Assembly: GCF_019343105.1 (NCBI RefSeq)
Contig: NZ_CP073764.1
Span: 1,860,001 to 1,924,000 of the forward strand
Length of the DNA: 64,000 nt
Reading direction: 5' to 3'
DNA from: Methylovirgula sp. HY1
GTDB lineage: Bacteria > Pseudomonadota > Alphaproteobacteria > Rhizobiales > Beijerinckiaceae
Shown: positions 39,830 to 49,940 of the stretch, one piece after another
Layout of the letters: every line of letters starts with the position of its first letter
How positions within the stretch are numbered: the first letter of the stretch is position 1
Translations under genes and position numbers: made by a program
The notes under the pieces: generated by a model
The model's input: the letters and a program-made list of their open reading frames with translations, nothing else
Databases searched by the model: none
Told to the model about the DNA's origin: nothing

Positions 39830-40819
39830 ATGACATTGACGCAGTCGCTAATTTTGGGAACGGGATCCTACGCCCCGTCGCATATTCTCACCAATCAAGA
39901 TCTCGAAAAAATCATCGACACTTCCGACGCCTGGATCGTCGAGCGGACGGGGATCAGAGAACGTCACATTGCGGCTGAGGGCGAGACGACATCCGATATG
40001 GCTGTCGAGGCGGCCAAAAAGGCCCTGGCCATGGCAGAGACCGATCCGGCCGAACTCGACATGATCATCGTGGCCACGATCTCGCCCGACATGCCGATGC
40101 CCTCCTGCGCCGTGTTCGTGCAAGCCAAACTCGGCGCGACACGGGCCTTCGCCTTCGATATTTCCGCTGCCTGCGCCGGCTCGCTCTATGGGCTGAGCAT
40201 CGCGGACCAATTCATTCGTTCCGGCCAAGCGAAACGTGTCCTCGTCATCGGCGCGGAACTGCTGAGTCGCGTCATCAATTGGAATGACCGCACCACTTGC
40301 GTTCTCTTCGGCGACGCGGCCGGCGCGTTTGTCGTTGGGCCGAGTAACGATCCGGCCCGCGGCCTCATGTCAGCGCATCTTCATTCCGATGGCGCGGCGG
40401 CCAATATGCTTACGATCCCCGGTGGCGGCAGCAAATATCCGCAATCCGAAGACGTCATCGCCAAGCAAATGCACAAAGTGGCGATGAACGGACGCGAGGT
40501 CTATAAATTTGCACTTCGCGTGCTCCCTGATGCCATTCTGGAAGCGCTTGCGGCGCATGGCTTGAAACCTGGGGCCATAGACCATCTCGTCACGCATCAA
40601 GCCAATGTGCGTATCATCGAATCCGTGGTCGACCGGCTCGGCGTTCCGCGCGAGAAATGCTGGCTCAACATCGAGCGCTACGGCAATACGTCGAGCGCAT
40701 CGCTGCCGATTTCACTCGATGAAGCCAACCGAGAAGGGCGATTAAAGCCCGGCGACCTGGTTGCGATGATGGCGATCGGCGGCGGCATGGCCTGGGGCAG
40801 CGCGCTCATGCGCTGGTGA
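39830..40819 (+). CDS. fabH: 3-oxoacyl-ACP synthase III (KAS III)
   Basis: 329-residue condensing enzyme that starts fatty acid synthesis by joining acetyl-CoA to malonyl-ACP, or a related acyl-transfer paralogue. The Cys-His-Asn triad is complete: AFDISAACAGSLYGL, LVTHQANVRI and ERYGNTSSASLPISL. The start is ATG 39830 (a GTG directly before gives the same protein plus one residue). In most Rhizobiales the main fabH follows plsX; here it stands alone, so it may be a second copy with a special starter unit. That reading is inference. Confidence 0.92.
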   Translation: MTLTQSLILGTGSYAPSHILTNQDLEKIIDTSDAWIVERTGIRERHIAAEGETTSDMAVEAAKKALAMAETDPAELDMIIVATISPDMPMPSCAVFVQAKLGATRAFAFDISAACAGSLYGLSIADQFIRSGQAKRVLVIGAELLSRVINWNDRTTCVLFGDAAGAFVVGPSNDPARGLMSAHLHSDGAAANMLTIPGGGSKYPQSEDVIAKQMHKVAMNGREVYKFALRVLPDAILEALAAHGLKPGAIDHLVTHQANVRIIESVVDRLGVPREKCWLNIERYGNTSSASLPISLDEANREGRLKPGDLVAMMAIGGGMAWGSALMRW

Positions 40820-41100
40820 TCATGCATGCCACGGCGCGCAGCGAAAGATTGAATCAATTGAGAACTATGTGGGCGAACAGAGCATTATAGGCTCTCGTCG
40901 GCACCTGCCTCGCATGGTGTCTGCGGCGGTTCTCGATCGCTTCCGACGATCCGGCTTCTCATGGCCCGGCTTTTCCTGCTAAGTTCAGCTTTCGCGGGGT
41001 CTCTGCGGACGGCTCGCGGTGCGATGCGCAAGAAAACGAGATGTGTTCGCCAGGAGCATTCATCGCGCCATCCGGCGGTTTGAGGCTCGGATGAGGGATT

Positions 41101-43341
41101 ATGCCATCGAAGGATGAAAAGCTGGCGGTGGACTCGGACGCCACACAAAAACGGCAAGCCTCGCCGGCACCTCGGCTTGACGCCAGGGCACTGATCCTGA
41201 CCCTGGGCCTGTCGATCATCATCCTGGTCGGCATAGGCGTAGGCTTCGCTATTCACAAATTGCGTCTCCGCGATTTGAACGAGGAGCAGCGCACGCTGGC
41301 GGCCATCGACCTTCTCCTCGTTCAAGAAACCGAACATACGCTGCAAAGCGTCGATCTCGTCCTGGTGAATGTCGCGGAGAAGCTGATAGCCGACAATCTC
41401 ACCACGGCGAAGCAATTCGCCGCGAAAGAATCCGATCGCACCACCTATGAAATGCTGAAATCGCGGATCATCGGCATTCCACAACTCGATGTCATAAGTC
41501 TCATCGGCGCCGATGGCAAAGTGGTCAATTCCTCTCGCGGCTATCCGCCTGTCGATTTCAGCGTCACCGATCGCGACTATTACCAAGTGCTCGCCGCCAC
41601 GCCGAGCGATCAGGCCTTTGTCAGCCAGCCGGTGCAAAACCAGGCAACCGGCAAATGGATGCTTTATCTCGCCCGCCGCATCAACAGCGCGTCTGGAAAA
41701 TTTCTCGGTCTGGTGATCGGCGGCATCGACCTCGATTATTTCGAAAATCTCTATAAGACGCTGCAGATCGGACGTGGCGGCACGGTCAGCCTGTGGCGTG
41801 CAGACGGCACTTTATTGGCCCGTTATCCTCCGAATCCAGGAGTCGGCCATGGCGTCAAGGCCGAGCATCTTGCGCGGGCCGATCAATCCGTCCACCCGAT
41901 CGCGTTCAAGGTCGACGATTCCTTCGATGGTCCGCGGCGTCTGATTGCGACCATGGCGGCCAAACAATTTCCCATCGTCGTCAATATTTCTAAAGCGACG
42001 GGCCAAATCCTGACGGATTGGAACCAAGTCACGGCGCTCATCGCGGCCGGCACTTTTATTTGCATCGCCGCGCTCGGTTTCGTCCTGTGGCTGCTCATGC
42101 GCCAGGTCAATACCTATGATGCGCTGACCCAAGCGCATGAAGAACGCAGCAAGGCCATTGCCGAGCGCGAACAGGCCGAGGCGCAGTTGCGGCAAGCGCA
42201 GAAGCTGGAAACAATCGGTCAGCTGACCGGCGGCATCGCCCATGATTTCAATAATCTGCTCACCGCGGTTTTGGGAAATCTCGAGCTTTTGAAAAAGCAT
42301 ACGGAAAGCACCGACGAACGTCTGCATCGCTGGGCCAGCAATGCCTATGACGCTGCCAATCGCGGCGCTGTCTTAACGCAAAGGCTCCTTGTCTTTTCGC
42401 GCCGTCAGCCGCTTGATCCGCGCGCGACCGATGTCGTTACGCTACTGGCATCAATGTCGGATCTGCTTCGTCGCACGCTCGGCGAGAACATCGAAGTGAC
42501 GACCGAAATCGAGCCTGGGCTCTGGTCGGCGTATGCCGATCTCAACCAGCTCGACAATGCGATCCTGAACATCGCCATCAATGCGCGCGACGCCATGGAA
42601 GGACGTGGCCGCCTCACCATCGCCGCCCACAATTCTCATATCGCCGGGCCGGGCCGCGCCGGAGATCCGGAGATCGAGCCGGGCGAATATGTGATTCTGG
42701 CGATCACCGACACCGGTAAAGGAATCGCCGAGGATGTGCTGGAGCGGGTCTTCGAGCCCTTCTTTTCAACCAAGCCGATCGGGCAAGGCACGGGGCTCGG
42801 CCTCAGCCAAGTCTATGGTTTCGTCAAACAGACGGGCGGCCATGTCCAGATTCACAGCCAACCGGACAAGGGTGCGCGGGTCGAGCTTTATCTGCCGCGC
42901 GCGCCGCATGAAGAATTAGCCGAATCTGTGCCTTCCAAGGCCGATGACGCTGTCCGCGGCACCGGCCGCATATTGGTGGTCGAGGATGATCCCGATGTCC
43001 GCGCTTATTCAGCCGAAATCCTGCGTGAGCTCGGCTTTGTCGTCCGCGAAGTCCCGAATGCGAAACTGGCGCTCGACCTGCTGCGCACCGATGCCGGCAT
43101 TGACCTGCTCTTCAGCGATATCGGTCTGCCCGGCATGACTGGGCCGGAACTCATGCGCGAAGCGCTGAAATTGCGGCCGGGGCTCAAGATCCTGCTGACC
43201 ACGGGCTATGCGCAGGATAGCATCATCGACCACGTCCGGCCCGAACGCGGCGTCCTCTTGATCGCCAAGCCTTTCGGACGCGCCGATCTGGCAAAAAAGA
43301 TCGGCACCTTATTTCCGCCATCGGCGCAGCAATGCGCGTGA
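41101..43341 (+). CDS. Membrane hybrid histidine kinase with receiver domain
   Basis: 746-residue two-component sensor. Transmembrane helices at about 32-55 and 317-340 frame an extracytoplasmic PDC/dCache-like sensor. A coiled coil leads to the dimerisation/phosphoacceptor segment with GQLTGGIAHDFNNLL (His about 382), the GHKL ATPase with N, G1 and G2 boxes (ITDTGKGIAEDVLERVFEPFFSTK, GQGTGLGLSQVYGFVKQ), and a C-terminal receiver (about 628-742; phospho-Asp in LLFSDIGLPGMTG). No response-regulator gene is next to it, so partners are unknown. The ATG follows a GAGG. Confidence 0.92.
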   Translation: MPSKDEKLAVDSDATQKRQASPAPRLDARALILTLGLSIIILVGIGVGFAIHKLRLRDLNEEQRTLAAIDLLLVQETEHTLQSVDLVLVNVAEKLIADNLTTAKQFAAKESDRTTYEMLKSRIIGIPQLDVISLIGADGKVVNSSRGYPPVDFSVTDRDYYQVLAATPSDQAFVSQPVQNQATGKWMLYLARRINSASGKFLGLVIGGIDLDYFENLYKTLQIGRGGTVSLWRADGTLLARYPPNPGVGHGVKAEHLARADQSVHPIAFKVDDSFDGPRRLIATMAAKQFPIVVNISKATGQILTDWNQVTALIAAGTFICIAALGFVLWLLMRQVNTYDALTQAHEERSKAIAEREQAEAQLRQAQKLETIGQLTGGIAHDFNNLLTAVLGNLELLKKHTESTDERLHRWASNAYDAANRGAVLTQRLLVFSRRQPLDPRATDVVTLLASMSDLLRRTLGENIEVTTEIEPGLWSAYADLNQLDNAILNIAINARDAMEGRGRLTIAAHNSHIAGPGRAGDPEIEPGEYVILAITDTGKGIAEDVLERVFEPFFSTKPIGQGTGLGLSQVYGFVKQTGGHVQIHSQPDKGARVELYLPRAPHEELAESVPSKADDAVRGTGRILVVEDDPDVRAYSAEILRELGFVVREVPNAKLALDLLRTDAGIDLLFSDIGLPGMTGPELMREALKLRPGLKILLTTGYAQDSIIDHVRPERGVLLIAKPFGRADLAKKIGTLFPPSAQQCA

Positions 43342-43345
43342 CATT

Positions 43346-43389
43346 GCGGATGCTTTCCGGCGCTCCACGAGACGTCGGAAAGCATCCGC
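43346..43389. terminator. Hairpin between convergent genes
   Basis: 14-bp perfect stem GCGGATGCTTTCCG/CGGAAAGCATCCGC with a 16-base loop, five bases past the kinase stop and 13 bases before the stop of the convergent TPR gene. Probably shared by both, but it lacks a T-run. Confidence 0.6.
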
Positions 43390-43401
43390 ATGAACGGCCC
43401 A

Positions 43402-45741
43402 TCAAGCAATCGGGAAATTCATGCGCGCGACGACGTCCGCCGCGATCTTGTCGAACACCGGCCGCCAGTCGCCGCGGTCGATCTGGCGGAACAGCCGCAA
43501 GGTCGGATACCACGGTGAGCGCTCGCCTTGCATCGACCAACGCCAGTCGGGCACGCGTTTCAGCGCCACATAGGTCGGTCGCCCGAGTGCGCCCGCGAGA
43601 TGCGCGATCGACGTGTCGGACGTCACGATCAGATCGAGATGCGCCATCACCGCTGCCGTGTCCACAAAAGCGTCCGCTCCATCGAAATCGGAATCGAGCG
43701 TCTCGATCGGAAAATCCACCGATTTTGTCGCCCCCTGATCTTCCTTCATCAGGCTGATCAGCCGCACGCCTTCGATCGCCGCCAGAGGCGCGAAATTCGA
43801 CAATGGAATGTTTCTTTCGAGATTGATCTTCGGATTGCCGCGCCAGCAGATGCCGATGCGAAAACCGCTGTCGCCGATCCGCGCGCTCCATTGCGCCACA
43901 CGCTCCGGCTCCGCATAGAGGTAGGGAATCTGCCCTGGGATCGTTTCGGGCGTCGTGCCGAAGACATGCGGCAGGCTCATCAAAGCGATCTGATAATCGT
44001 AAATGCTTTCGTCGACGACGTTTTCGACGAAATGCGGGACGCGGGGCAATGTGCCGAGCAGGCGAAAGGTCGAGCGCCGGCCGAGCAAGGTGACCTCCGC
44101 GCCGCGATCGGCAAGCGCCGGCAGATAACGACAGAACTCGATGAGATCGCCGAGCCCCTGCTCGTCCCAGACCAGAATGCGGCGAGCCTCGAGTGGTTCG
44201 CCGCGCCATGTCGGAAGCTTGGAATAGATCGTCTTGCGCGGCGCGTTGCCGCGCTCCCAGCGGCTTTCATAAGCGGCAAAACCTCTGACGAGATCGCCGC
44301 AAAGCAAAAGTGCCCCGGCCTGATTGTTGCGCGCGTCTGGATAGTCCGGCTTCAATCGCAAGGCTTCGTCGAAAGCCGCCATCGCTTCGCTCAGCCGGCC
44401 GAGTTCCTTCAAAGCAACGCCGCGGCTCGACAGAACTTCGGCATAGTCGGGGCGAAGGGCAAGCGCCTTGTCATAGCTCTCCATCGCCTCGTCGTAGCGC
44501 CCGAACTCTTGCAAGACATTGCCGCGATTGAGCCATGCCTCGGGAAAATCCGGCTGCGCGCGCAAAGCGCGATCGAGGGCGACCAAAGCCATTTCGAGTC
44601 GACCGAGCTTATGCAGCGCCGCACCGCGGACGCAATTGGCCTGGGCATGCTCGGGCTCGCGCGCGAGAATTTCGGCGCAGCCTTCGAGCGCATCCTGATA
44701 GTGCTCCAGCGCGAACAGGCCATTGATGCGATTGATCCGGGCTTGCGGAAAAATCGGGCGCAGCTGCAGAGCCGCGTCATAGGAATCGATCGCCTCCGCG
44801 AAACGCCGCAGCTCGTGCAAAACATTGCCGCGATTGCATAAGGCTTCCGGATAGCCCGGCTTTTGTGCGAGCGCCGCATCAAAGGCCATCAGAGCCTCGG
44901 ACAGGCGGCCGAGGCGGTGCAAGGCAATGCCGCGATTATAATGCGCTTGCGGATATTCGGGCCGCAGCCCCAGCGCCGCATCATAGCCCGCGAGCGCCGC
45001 CTCAAACCGACCGAGCTTTTGCAGCGTGTTACCGCGGTTGAGTTCGATTTCCGCATCGGCGGCACCAAGCGCCCGCGCCTGGTCATAGGCGGCGAGAGCC
45101 GCATCGAAACGGCCGAGCCTTTGCAGCACCGAACCGCGGTTGAAATGTGCGGCCGCATCGCCGGGCCGCAACACCATTGCCGCATCGAAAGAGGCCAAAG
45201 CTTCCTCGAAACGGCCCATTTGTTCCAGCAACACCCCGCGATTGGTCAAAGCCTCGCAATAATCCGGCTTTTGAACAAGCGCCCGATCATAAGCCGCCAG
45301 CGCCTCAGGCCGGTGATCGAGGCTCTGGTGGATGACGCCGCTCATATACATAGCTTCATGATTGCCGGGATCGATCCGCAAAATAGTCTCGAAGTTCGCG
45401 AGCGCTTCCTGTGTATGCCCGAGCCTTTGCAGGACCACCGCGCGGGCAGCCAGTGCATCCGGAAAATCGGCTTTCAGACTAATAGCGCGATCGAGCCATT
45501 CGAGCGCCTGCTGCGCCTCGCCTAGGTTGAAATAAAACAGCCCAAAGACGTAGCTGGCATTCTCCCGCGCAGCGGCAATCGGCTCGACGGGCTTGAGATG
45601 CGCCAGCGCCTCCGCCACAGCGCCGGTATTGACGCAGTCGAGGGCCGCGGTCAGCGCGAGCTGCAGCCGCAGATCATCAGCCGACCTGCCGGCGCCCGTA
45701 GCTGGTTCGGCATGCATTTTTTCTTGCGGAGAGGGGGGCAT
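43402..45741 (-). CDS. TPR-repeat glycosyltransferase-like protein
   Basis: 779 residues. About fourteen tetratricopeptide repeats of 34 residues cover 25-500 (recurring A-L-A-x-Y-D-x-A-L-x-L-x-P and N-R-G motifs); the last 280 residues are a glycosyltransferase-like domain: TWRGEPLEARRILVWDEQGLGDLIEFCRYLP, FRIGICWRGNPKIN, FDGADAFVDTAAVMAHLDLIVTSDTSIAHLAGALGRP. This resembles the TPR-GT9/heptosyltransferase-like family common in alphaproteobacteria. It may modify proteins or envelope glycans, but no substrate is known. Start ATG 45741. The next gene on the other side, hrcA, is divergent. Confidence 0.85.
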   Translation of the reverse strand: MPPSPQEKMHAEPATGAGRSADDLRLQLALTAALDCVNTGAVAEALAHLKPVEPIAAARENASYVFGLFYFNLGEAQQALEWLDRAISLKADFPDALAARAVVLQRLGHTQEALANFETILRIDPGNHEAMYMSGVIHQSLDHRPEALAAYDRALVQKPDYCEALTNRGVLLEQMGRFEEALASFDAAMVLRPGDAAAHFNRGSVLQRLGRFDAALAAYDQARALGAADAEIELNRGNTLQKLGRFEAALAGYDAALGLRPEYPQAHYNRGIALHRLGRLSEALMAFDAALAQKPGYPEALCNRGNVLHELRRFAEAIDSYDAALQLRPIFPQARINRINGLFALEHYQDALEGCAEILAREPEHAQANCVRGAALHKLGRLEMALVALDRALRAQPDFPEAWLNRGNVLQEFGRYDEAMESYDKALALRPDYAEVLSSRGVALKELGRLSEAMAAFDEALRLKPDYPDARNNQAGALLLCGDLVRGFAAYESRWERGNAPRKTIYSKLPTWRGEPLEARRILVWDEQGLGDLIEFCRYLPALADRGAEVTLLGRRSTFRLLGTLPRVPHFVENVVDESIYDYQIALMSLPHVFGTTPETIPGQIPYLYAEPERVAQWSARIGDSGFRIGICWRGNPKINLERNIPLSNFAPLAAIEGVRLISLMKEDQGATKSVDFPIETLDSDFDGADAFVDTAAVMAHLDLIVTSDTSIAHLAGALGRPTYVALKRVPDWRWSMQGERSPWYPTLRLFRQIDRGDWRPVFDKIAADVVARMNFPIA

Positions 45742-46000
45742 GGATCAAAATCCGAAAACGCGCCGGCATGGGGCTGCGTGCGGTCTCAGCCGGCAAATGA
45801 AGCCCAAAAGCGACGCACAGGACGTGGTGCCTCAGAAAAGCCCAGCAATCTTTCGCGGGCCTGACCCGCCGCAGGCCGTGGGATCGAAAAAGCGGCTACC
45901 AGGCACAGAAAACCGAAAGCTTGCATCTGGGAGGCCCGCCAGCCATCTTAGAAACAGCGCCTATGCCGCAGGCCTGCCGCCCTTGCTCTAAGACAGGTGA

Positions 46001-47095
46001 ATGCCCGTGGATTACCCAAATAAGTCCATGCGTATCGATATCAGCGCCCTCGGTATGATGAACGAGCGGCCGCGCGAGATTTTCCGCCATATTGTCGAAT
46101 CCTATCTCGCTTTCGGCGAGCCGGTGGGTTCGCGGCATTTGTCCCGGCTTTTGCCCATGGCGCTGTCGCCCGCTTCAGTCCGCAATGTGATGCAGGATCT
46201 CGAAGAGCTTGGACTGATCTATGCCCCGCATACGAGCGCCGGCCGCCTGCCGACGGAACTTGGTCTGCGCTTCTTCGTCGATGCCATGCTTGAGATCGGC
46301 GACATCGGCGGCGAAGAACGTTCCCAGATCGAGGCGCAGATCAAGGCTTCCTCGCAGGATCAGACGCTCGAGAGCATGCTGAGCGATGCGATGACCATGT
46401 TGTCCGGCCTGACCCGCAGCGCCGGCCTGGTGGTGACGACGAAGGAGAATGCCCGGCTCAAGCATATCGAGTTCATGCGGCTCGATCCCGAGCGCGCCCT
46501 CGCCGTGCTCGTCGCCTCCGACGGCTCCGTCGAAAATCGCGTCGTGCCTCTGCCGCGCGGCCTGCCCGCCTCGGCGCTGGTCGATGCCAGCAATTATCTC
46601 AACGCCCGCATCGCCGGCCGCACGATCGCGCAAGCCAAGGCAGCGATCGAAGAAACCCGCGTGATGGCCGAAGCCGAACTCGGCGAATTGACGGCGCGCC
46701 TCGTCGAAGCGGGCTTTGCGAGCTGGGTCGATGTGGCGGGCCAAGGCCAGCAGCTCATCGTGCGCGGCCAAGCCAATCTTTTGGAAAATCTGACGGCGCT
46801 CGAAGAACTCGAACGCATCCGCCTCCTCTTGGCCGATCTCGAAACCCAAAAGGATGTCGTCGATCTCTTGAACCGGGCGGAGGGCGGCGAAGGCGTGCGT
46901 ATCTTCATCGGCTCCGAGAACAATCTATTTTCGCTCTCCGGCTCATCGATGATCGCCGCGCCCTTCCATGACAGCCAGCATCATATCGTCGGCGTGCTCG
47001 GCGTCATCGGCCCGACGCGGCTGAATTATTCGCGCATCGTGCCGATGGTCGATTACACGTCAAAGCTCGTCGGCCGCGTCGTGCAGGGACGGTAG
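46001..47095 (+). CDS. hrcA: Heat-inducible transcription repressor HrcA
   Basis: 364-residue repressor of class I heat-shock genes (groESL, dnaK) at CIRCE operators. An N-terminal winged helix ([30 protein letters not shown], then [12 protein letters not shown]) precedes the HrcA GAF-like and dimerisation domains ([56 protein letters not shown]). ATG 46001 is preceded by AGG; an in-frame ATG at 46028 is possible. In other Rhizobiales it is followed by grpE, but here the next gene is cheW on the other strand. No CIRCE element was seen in the window. Confidence 0.94.
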   Translation: MPVDYPNKSMRIDISALGMMNERPREIFRHIVESYLAFGEPVGSRHLSRLLPMALSPASVRNVMQDLEELGLIYAPHTSAGRLPTELGLRFFVDAMLEIGDIGGEERSQIEAQIKASSQDQTLESMLSDAMTMLSGLTRSAGLVVTTKENARLKHIEFMRLDPERALAVLVASDGSVENRVVPLPRGLPASALVDASNYLNARIAGRTIAQAKAAIEETRVMAEAELGELTARLVEAGFASWVDVAGQGQQLIVRGQANLLENLTALEELERIRLLLADLETQKDVVDLLNRAEGGEGVRIFIGSENNLFSLSGSSMIAAPFHDSQHHIVGVLGVIGPTRLNYSRIVPMVDYTSKLVGRVVQGR

Positions 47096-47114
47096 GCGTC
47101 GTGCCACCTCTCGA

Positions 47115-47591
47115 TTAAGCCGCAGCTTGCTCGTTGCTTGGCGGCAATATGGCTCCGAGCGAAATCAGGCTGATCATGCGCCCTTCGGTGGCGACGATGC
47201 CACTGACGAAATCCTTCGCGGCCTGCGAAGCAATATCGGGCGTCGGCTGGATCAGGCCTTCGTTGATCGTCAGAATCTCCGACACGCCTTCGACCAGCAA
47301 GCCGATGGTCTGACCGCCGATCTGGACGACCAGGATGGCGTGCCGCGTCGTCGGTTGGGCCGGTGGGAAGCCCAATCGCGCCGCAAAATCGATGATCGGC
47401 AGAACATTGCCGCGTAGGTTAATGACGCCGCAGACGTAGCTTGGCGCCTGCGCCACCGGCGTCACCGGTGCCCAAACTCGAATTTCTCGTACCGACATGA
47501 CATCGATACAGAACTCCTGATTGCCAATCAGGAACGTAATCATTTCGCGCGCCTTGGCGGCGTCCGCCTTGCCCAGTTCAGTCATGTGCAT
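47115..47591 (-). CDS. cheW: CheW chemotaxis coupling protein
   Basis: 158-residue adaptor that links chemoreceptors to CheA. The CheW fold is seen in MITFLIGNQEFCIDVMSVREIRVW, YVCGVINLRGNVLPIIDFAARLGF and VEGVSEILTINEGLIQPTPDIA. It lies 74 bases downstream of the double-PAS receptor on the same strand, so a receptor-CheW module is likely; no cheA, cheB or cheR is present in the window. ATG 47591, or 47585 two codons inside. Confidence 0.94.
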   Translation of the reverse strand: MHMTELGKADAAKAREMITFLIGNQEFCIDVMSVREIRVWAPVTPVAQAPSYVCGVINLRGNVLPIIDFAARLGFPPAQPTTRHAILVVQIGGQTIGLLVEGVSEILTINEGLIQPTPDIASQAAKDFVSGIVATEGRMISLISLGAILPPSNEQAAA

Positions 47592-47664
47592 TCGCCTGCT
47601 TAATCCGGCTAACGGATTTCGGAATCTCGTCTGCCTCTGAAATTAGGGAGCGCCCATAATCCCT

Positions 47665-49509
47665 TCAAAACTCTTTCCAGTCGCCTGATTCTTCGCCGGC
47701 GGAGGCACCATTCACGATCGCTTTGGAGCGGGCGCGCGCCAACCGTGGGACAGGCGCCTTGCGCGTTTCCATGCGTCCCGACGCGGCCTTCATCGGCTGA
47801 TGGAAGGCATGTGGGGCAATCTTTTGCAATTCACGGCGCAAGGGATTGGCCTCGGTGGAGCGGCCGATCTTGAACTGCCCGACCAAACCAGAGAGCTGCG
47901 ACGTTTCCTGCGACAGCGACCGGCTCGCCGCCGTCGATTCCTCGACCATCGCCGCGTTCTGCTGCGTCACCTGGTCCATCTCATTGATCGCCGTGTTGAC
48001 TTGCACGAGCCCTGTCGCTTGCTCGTTGGCGCCTGAGGCAATCTCGGAGATGACGCTGTTGATTTCGCCTACCTGGATCATGATGCGCTCCAGCGACTTG
48101 CCGGTTTCGGCGACCAGGGCGACACCGCGATCGACCTGCGTCGTCGACGCTGAAATCAGGCTCTTGATCTCCTTCGCGGCCTCGGCCGAACGCTGGGCGA
48201 GCGCCCGCACTTCGGAAGCCACCACGGCAAAGCCGCGCCCCGCGTCACCGGCGCGCGCGGCCTCGACACCGGCATTCAGCGCCAGAAGATTGGTTTGGAA
48301 CGCGATCTCGTCGATCACGCCGATGATCTGGCTGATCTGCAGCGAGGATTTGGCAATTCCGTCCATCGCTTCGACCGCCTGCCGCACCACGAACGCACTC
48401 TTCTTGGCATCGTCGTCGGCCGCCGCTGCGACTTGACGCGCGTGACTCGCGCCTTCGGCGGATTTCTTGACGGTCGCGGTGATTTCGTCGAGGGCCGCCG
48501 CGGTCTCTTCGAGACTGGCGGCTTGCTGCTCGGTGCGGCGGGAAAGATCGTCGGAAGCCGCCGATATCTCCGCCGTTCCCGACGCGATCGAGCTGGTGCT
48601 TTCGGCGACCTGCAGCAATGTGGATTGCAGATTTTCAAATGCCGCGTTGAGATCCAAGCGGAGCTTTTCGAAATCCGCAATGAACGCTTTGTCGATCCGA
48701 TATTCGACGTCTCTGTCAGCCAGGCGCGCCAACCCCACGCCAATCTCGTTCACGGCGCGCACGCGTTCGGTGACGTCCGTCGCGAATTTAACGACTTTTG
48801 TCACCTTTTTGTTGAGATCGAAGATCGGATTATAGGACGCTTGAATCCACACCTCCTTGCCGCCCTTGCCGATGCGCTTGAACTCGGCGACGACAAATTC
48901 TCCGCCGTTCAATTTCCTCCAAAATGCTTGGTAATCATCGGATTGCGCGTAGCTCGGCTCGACGAACATGCGATGATGCTTGCCCTTGATCTCATCAAGG
49001 CGGTAGCCCAGCACGTTTAGAAAATTTTCATTCGCGGTGATGACTTCCCCGGCCGGTGTGAATTCGATGACGCCTTGGACGCGTGAGATGGCGTCGAGCT
49101 TGCCCTCGAACTCGGCGGCTTTGAGTTTTTCCGCCGTGATATCGGTCGCCACCTTGACGACCTTCAAAACCTTGCCATTTGAATTCATCACCGGATTGTA
49201 AGATGCTTGAATCCAGATTTCCCGCCCGCCCTTGCCGATGCGCTTATATTCGCGCGCGTCAAACTGGCCGCGACCGAGCTTCGTCCAAAAGTCTTTGTAC
49301 TCCGCGCTGCGGGCGTAATCCGGCTCGACGAGCATGCTGTGATGCTGGCCTTTGATTTCCGAAAGGCTATAGCCGAGAACCTTGCAGAAATTTTCGTTCG
49401 CCGAAAGAATCGTTCCCGTCGGATCGAACTCGATAATGCCGAGCGACTGACTGAGAGCCGCCAGCACCGCTTTCGTGTCCGACTTGGAAAGAAGACTAAA
49501 ATCAAACAT
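47665..49509 (-). CDS. Soluble double-PAS methyl-accepting chemoreceptor
   Basis: 614 residues without a membrane helix. Two PAS domains of the Aer-like type (about 10-125 and 135-250, each with FDPTGTILSANENFCKVLGY or FTPAGEVITANENFLNVLGY, and KRIGKGGREIWIQASYNP) are followed by a HAMP-like/coiled helix and the signalling domain with the hairpin tip IGVIDEIAFQTNLLALNAGVEAARAGD and AFAV. The PAS pair suggests redox or oxygen sensing; heme or FAD binding is not shown. The start follows CAGGAG. Partner cheW is directly downstream. Confidence 0.93.
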   Translation of the reverse strand: MFDFSLLSKSDTKAVLAALSQSLGIIEFDPTGTILSANENFCKVLGYSLSEIKGQHHSMLVEPDYARSAEYKDFWTKLGRGQFDAREYKRIGKGGREIWIQASYNPVMNSNGKVLKVVKVATDITAEKLKAAEFEGKLDAISRVQGVIEFTPAGEVITANENFLNVLGYRLDEIKGKHHRMFVEPSYAQSDDYQAFWRKLNGGEFVVAEFKRIGKGGKEVWIQASYNPIFDLNKKVTKVVKFATDVTERVRAVNEIGVGLARLADRDVEYRIDKAFIADFEKLRLDLNAAFENLQSTLLQVAESTSSIASGTAEISAASDDLSRRTEQQAASLEETAAALDEITATVKKSAEGASHARQVAAAADDDAKKSAFVVRQAVEAMDGIAKSSLQISQIIGVIDEIAFQTNLLALNAGVEAARAGDAGRGFAVVASEVRALAQRSAEAAKEIKSLISASTTQVDRGVALVAETGKSLERIMIQVGEINSVISEIASGANEQATGLVQVNTAINEMDQVTQQNAAMVEESTAASRSLSQETSQLSGLVGQFKIGRSTEANPLRRELQKIAPHAFHQPMKAASGRMETRKAPVPRLARARSKAIVNGASAGEESGDWKEF

Positions 49510-49940
49510 GCAAAATCGCTCCTGAAAGGGCGCGAGCCCTCGCGAGTTTCGAAAACTTTTTGGGAGGATAGCGATTTCGGATCGAAACCAGGGTCGTGCG
49601 CCGCGTTGCGCCGTCGACCTGCTGTTTCGCTGACCGTGCCGCTAAATCATTGCGTTGAATTTAAGCGAAGAAAAGTTAATTAAATTTTTCCGAGGCTGGC
49701 TAAAAACACGAAATGCGGACGATGATAAACATAGCCAAATGCGCCAGTGCAGGGCGCGATGCTTCTCCCGCTTGCGAAAGGGAGCGGGCAACAGAGCCGG
49801 CGAAATGAAGAGCGGCCGTCATGCGCGGACTTGATCCGCGCATCCAGGCGCGCCGAGTGCCGGACGCCGGATCGCTTCAGCGAAAGACCCGTCATACTTC
49901 ACATGACGCCTGCTCCCGCAATTGGGAGCCGGGTTCGCGC
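49510..49940. other. Intergenic region with repeat-like DNA
   Basis: About 430 bases without a gene. The middle part (49755-49795) has ttctcccgcttgcgaaag, and 49815-49905 reads gtcatgcgcggacttgatccgcgcatccaggc-like DNA, a form often seen as a dispersed repeat in Rhizobiales genomes. I cannot confirm other copies in the window. Confidence 0.4.

Noticed and set aside
49815-49905. Repeat-like DNA with gtcatgcgcggacttgatccgcgc
   Set aside because: It looks like a Rhizobiales dispersed repeat, but I found no second copy in the window, so it is only mentioned in the region entry.
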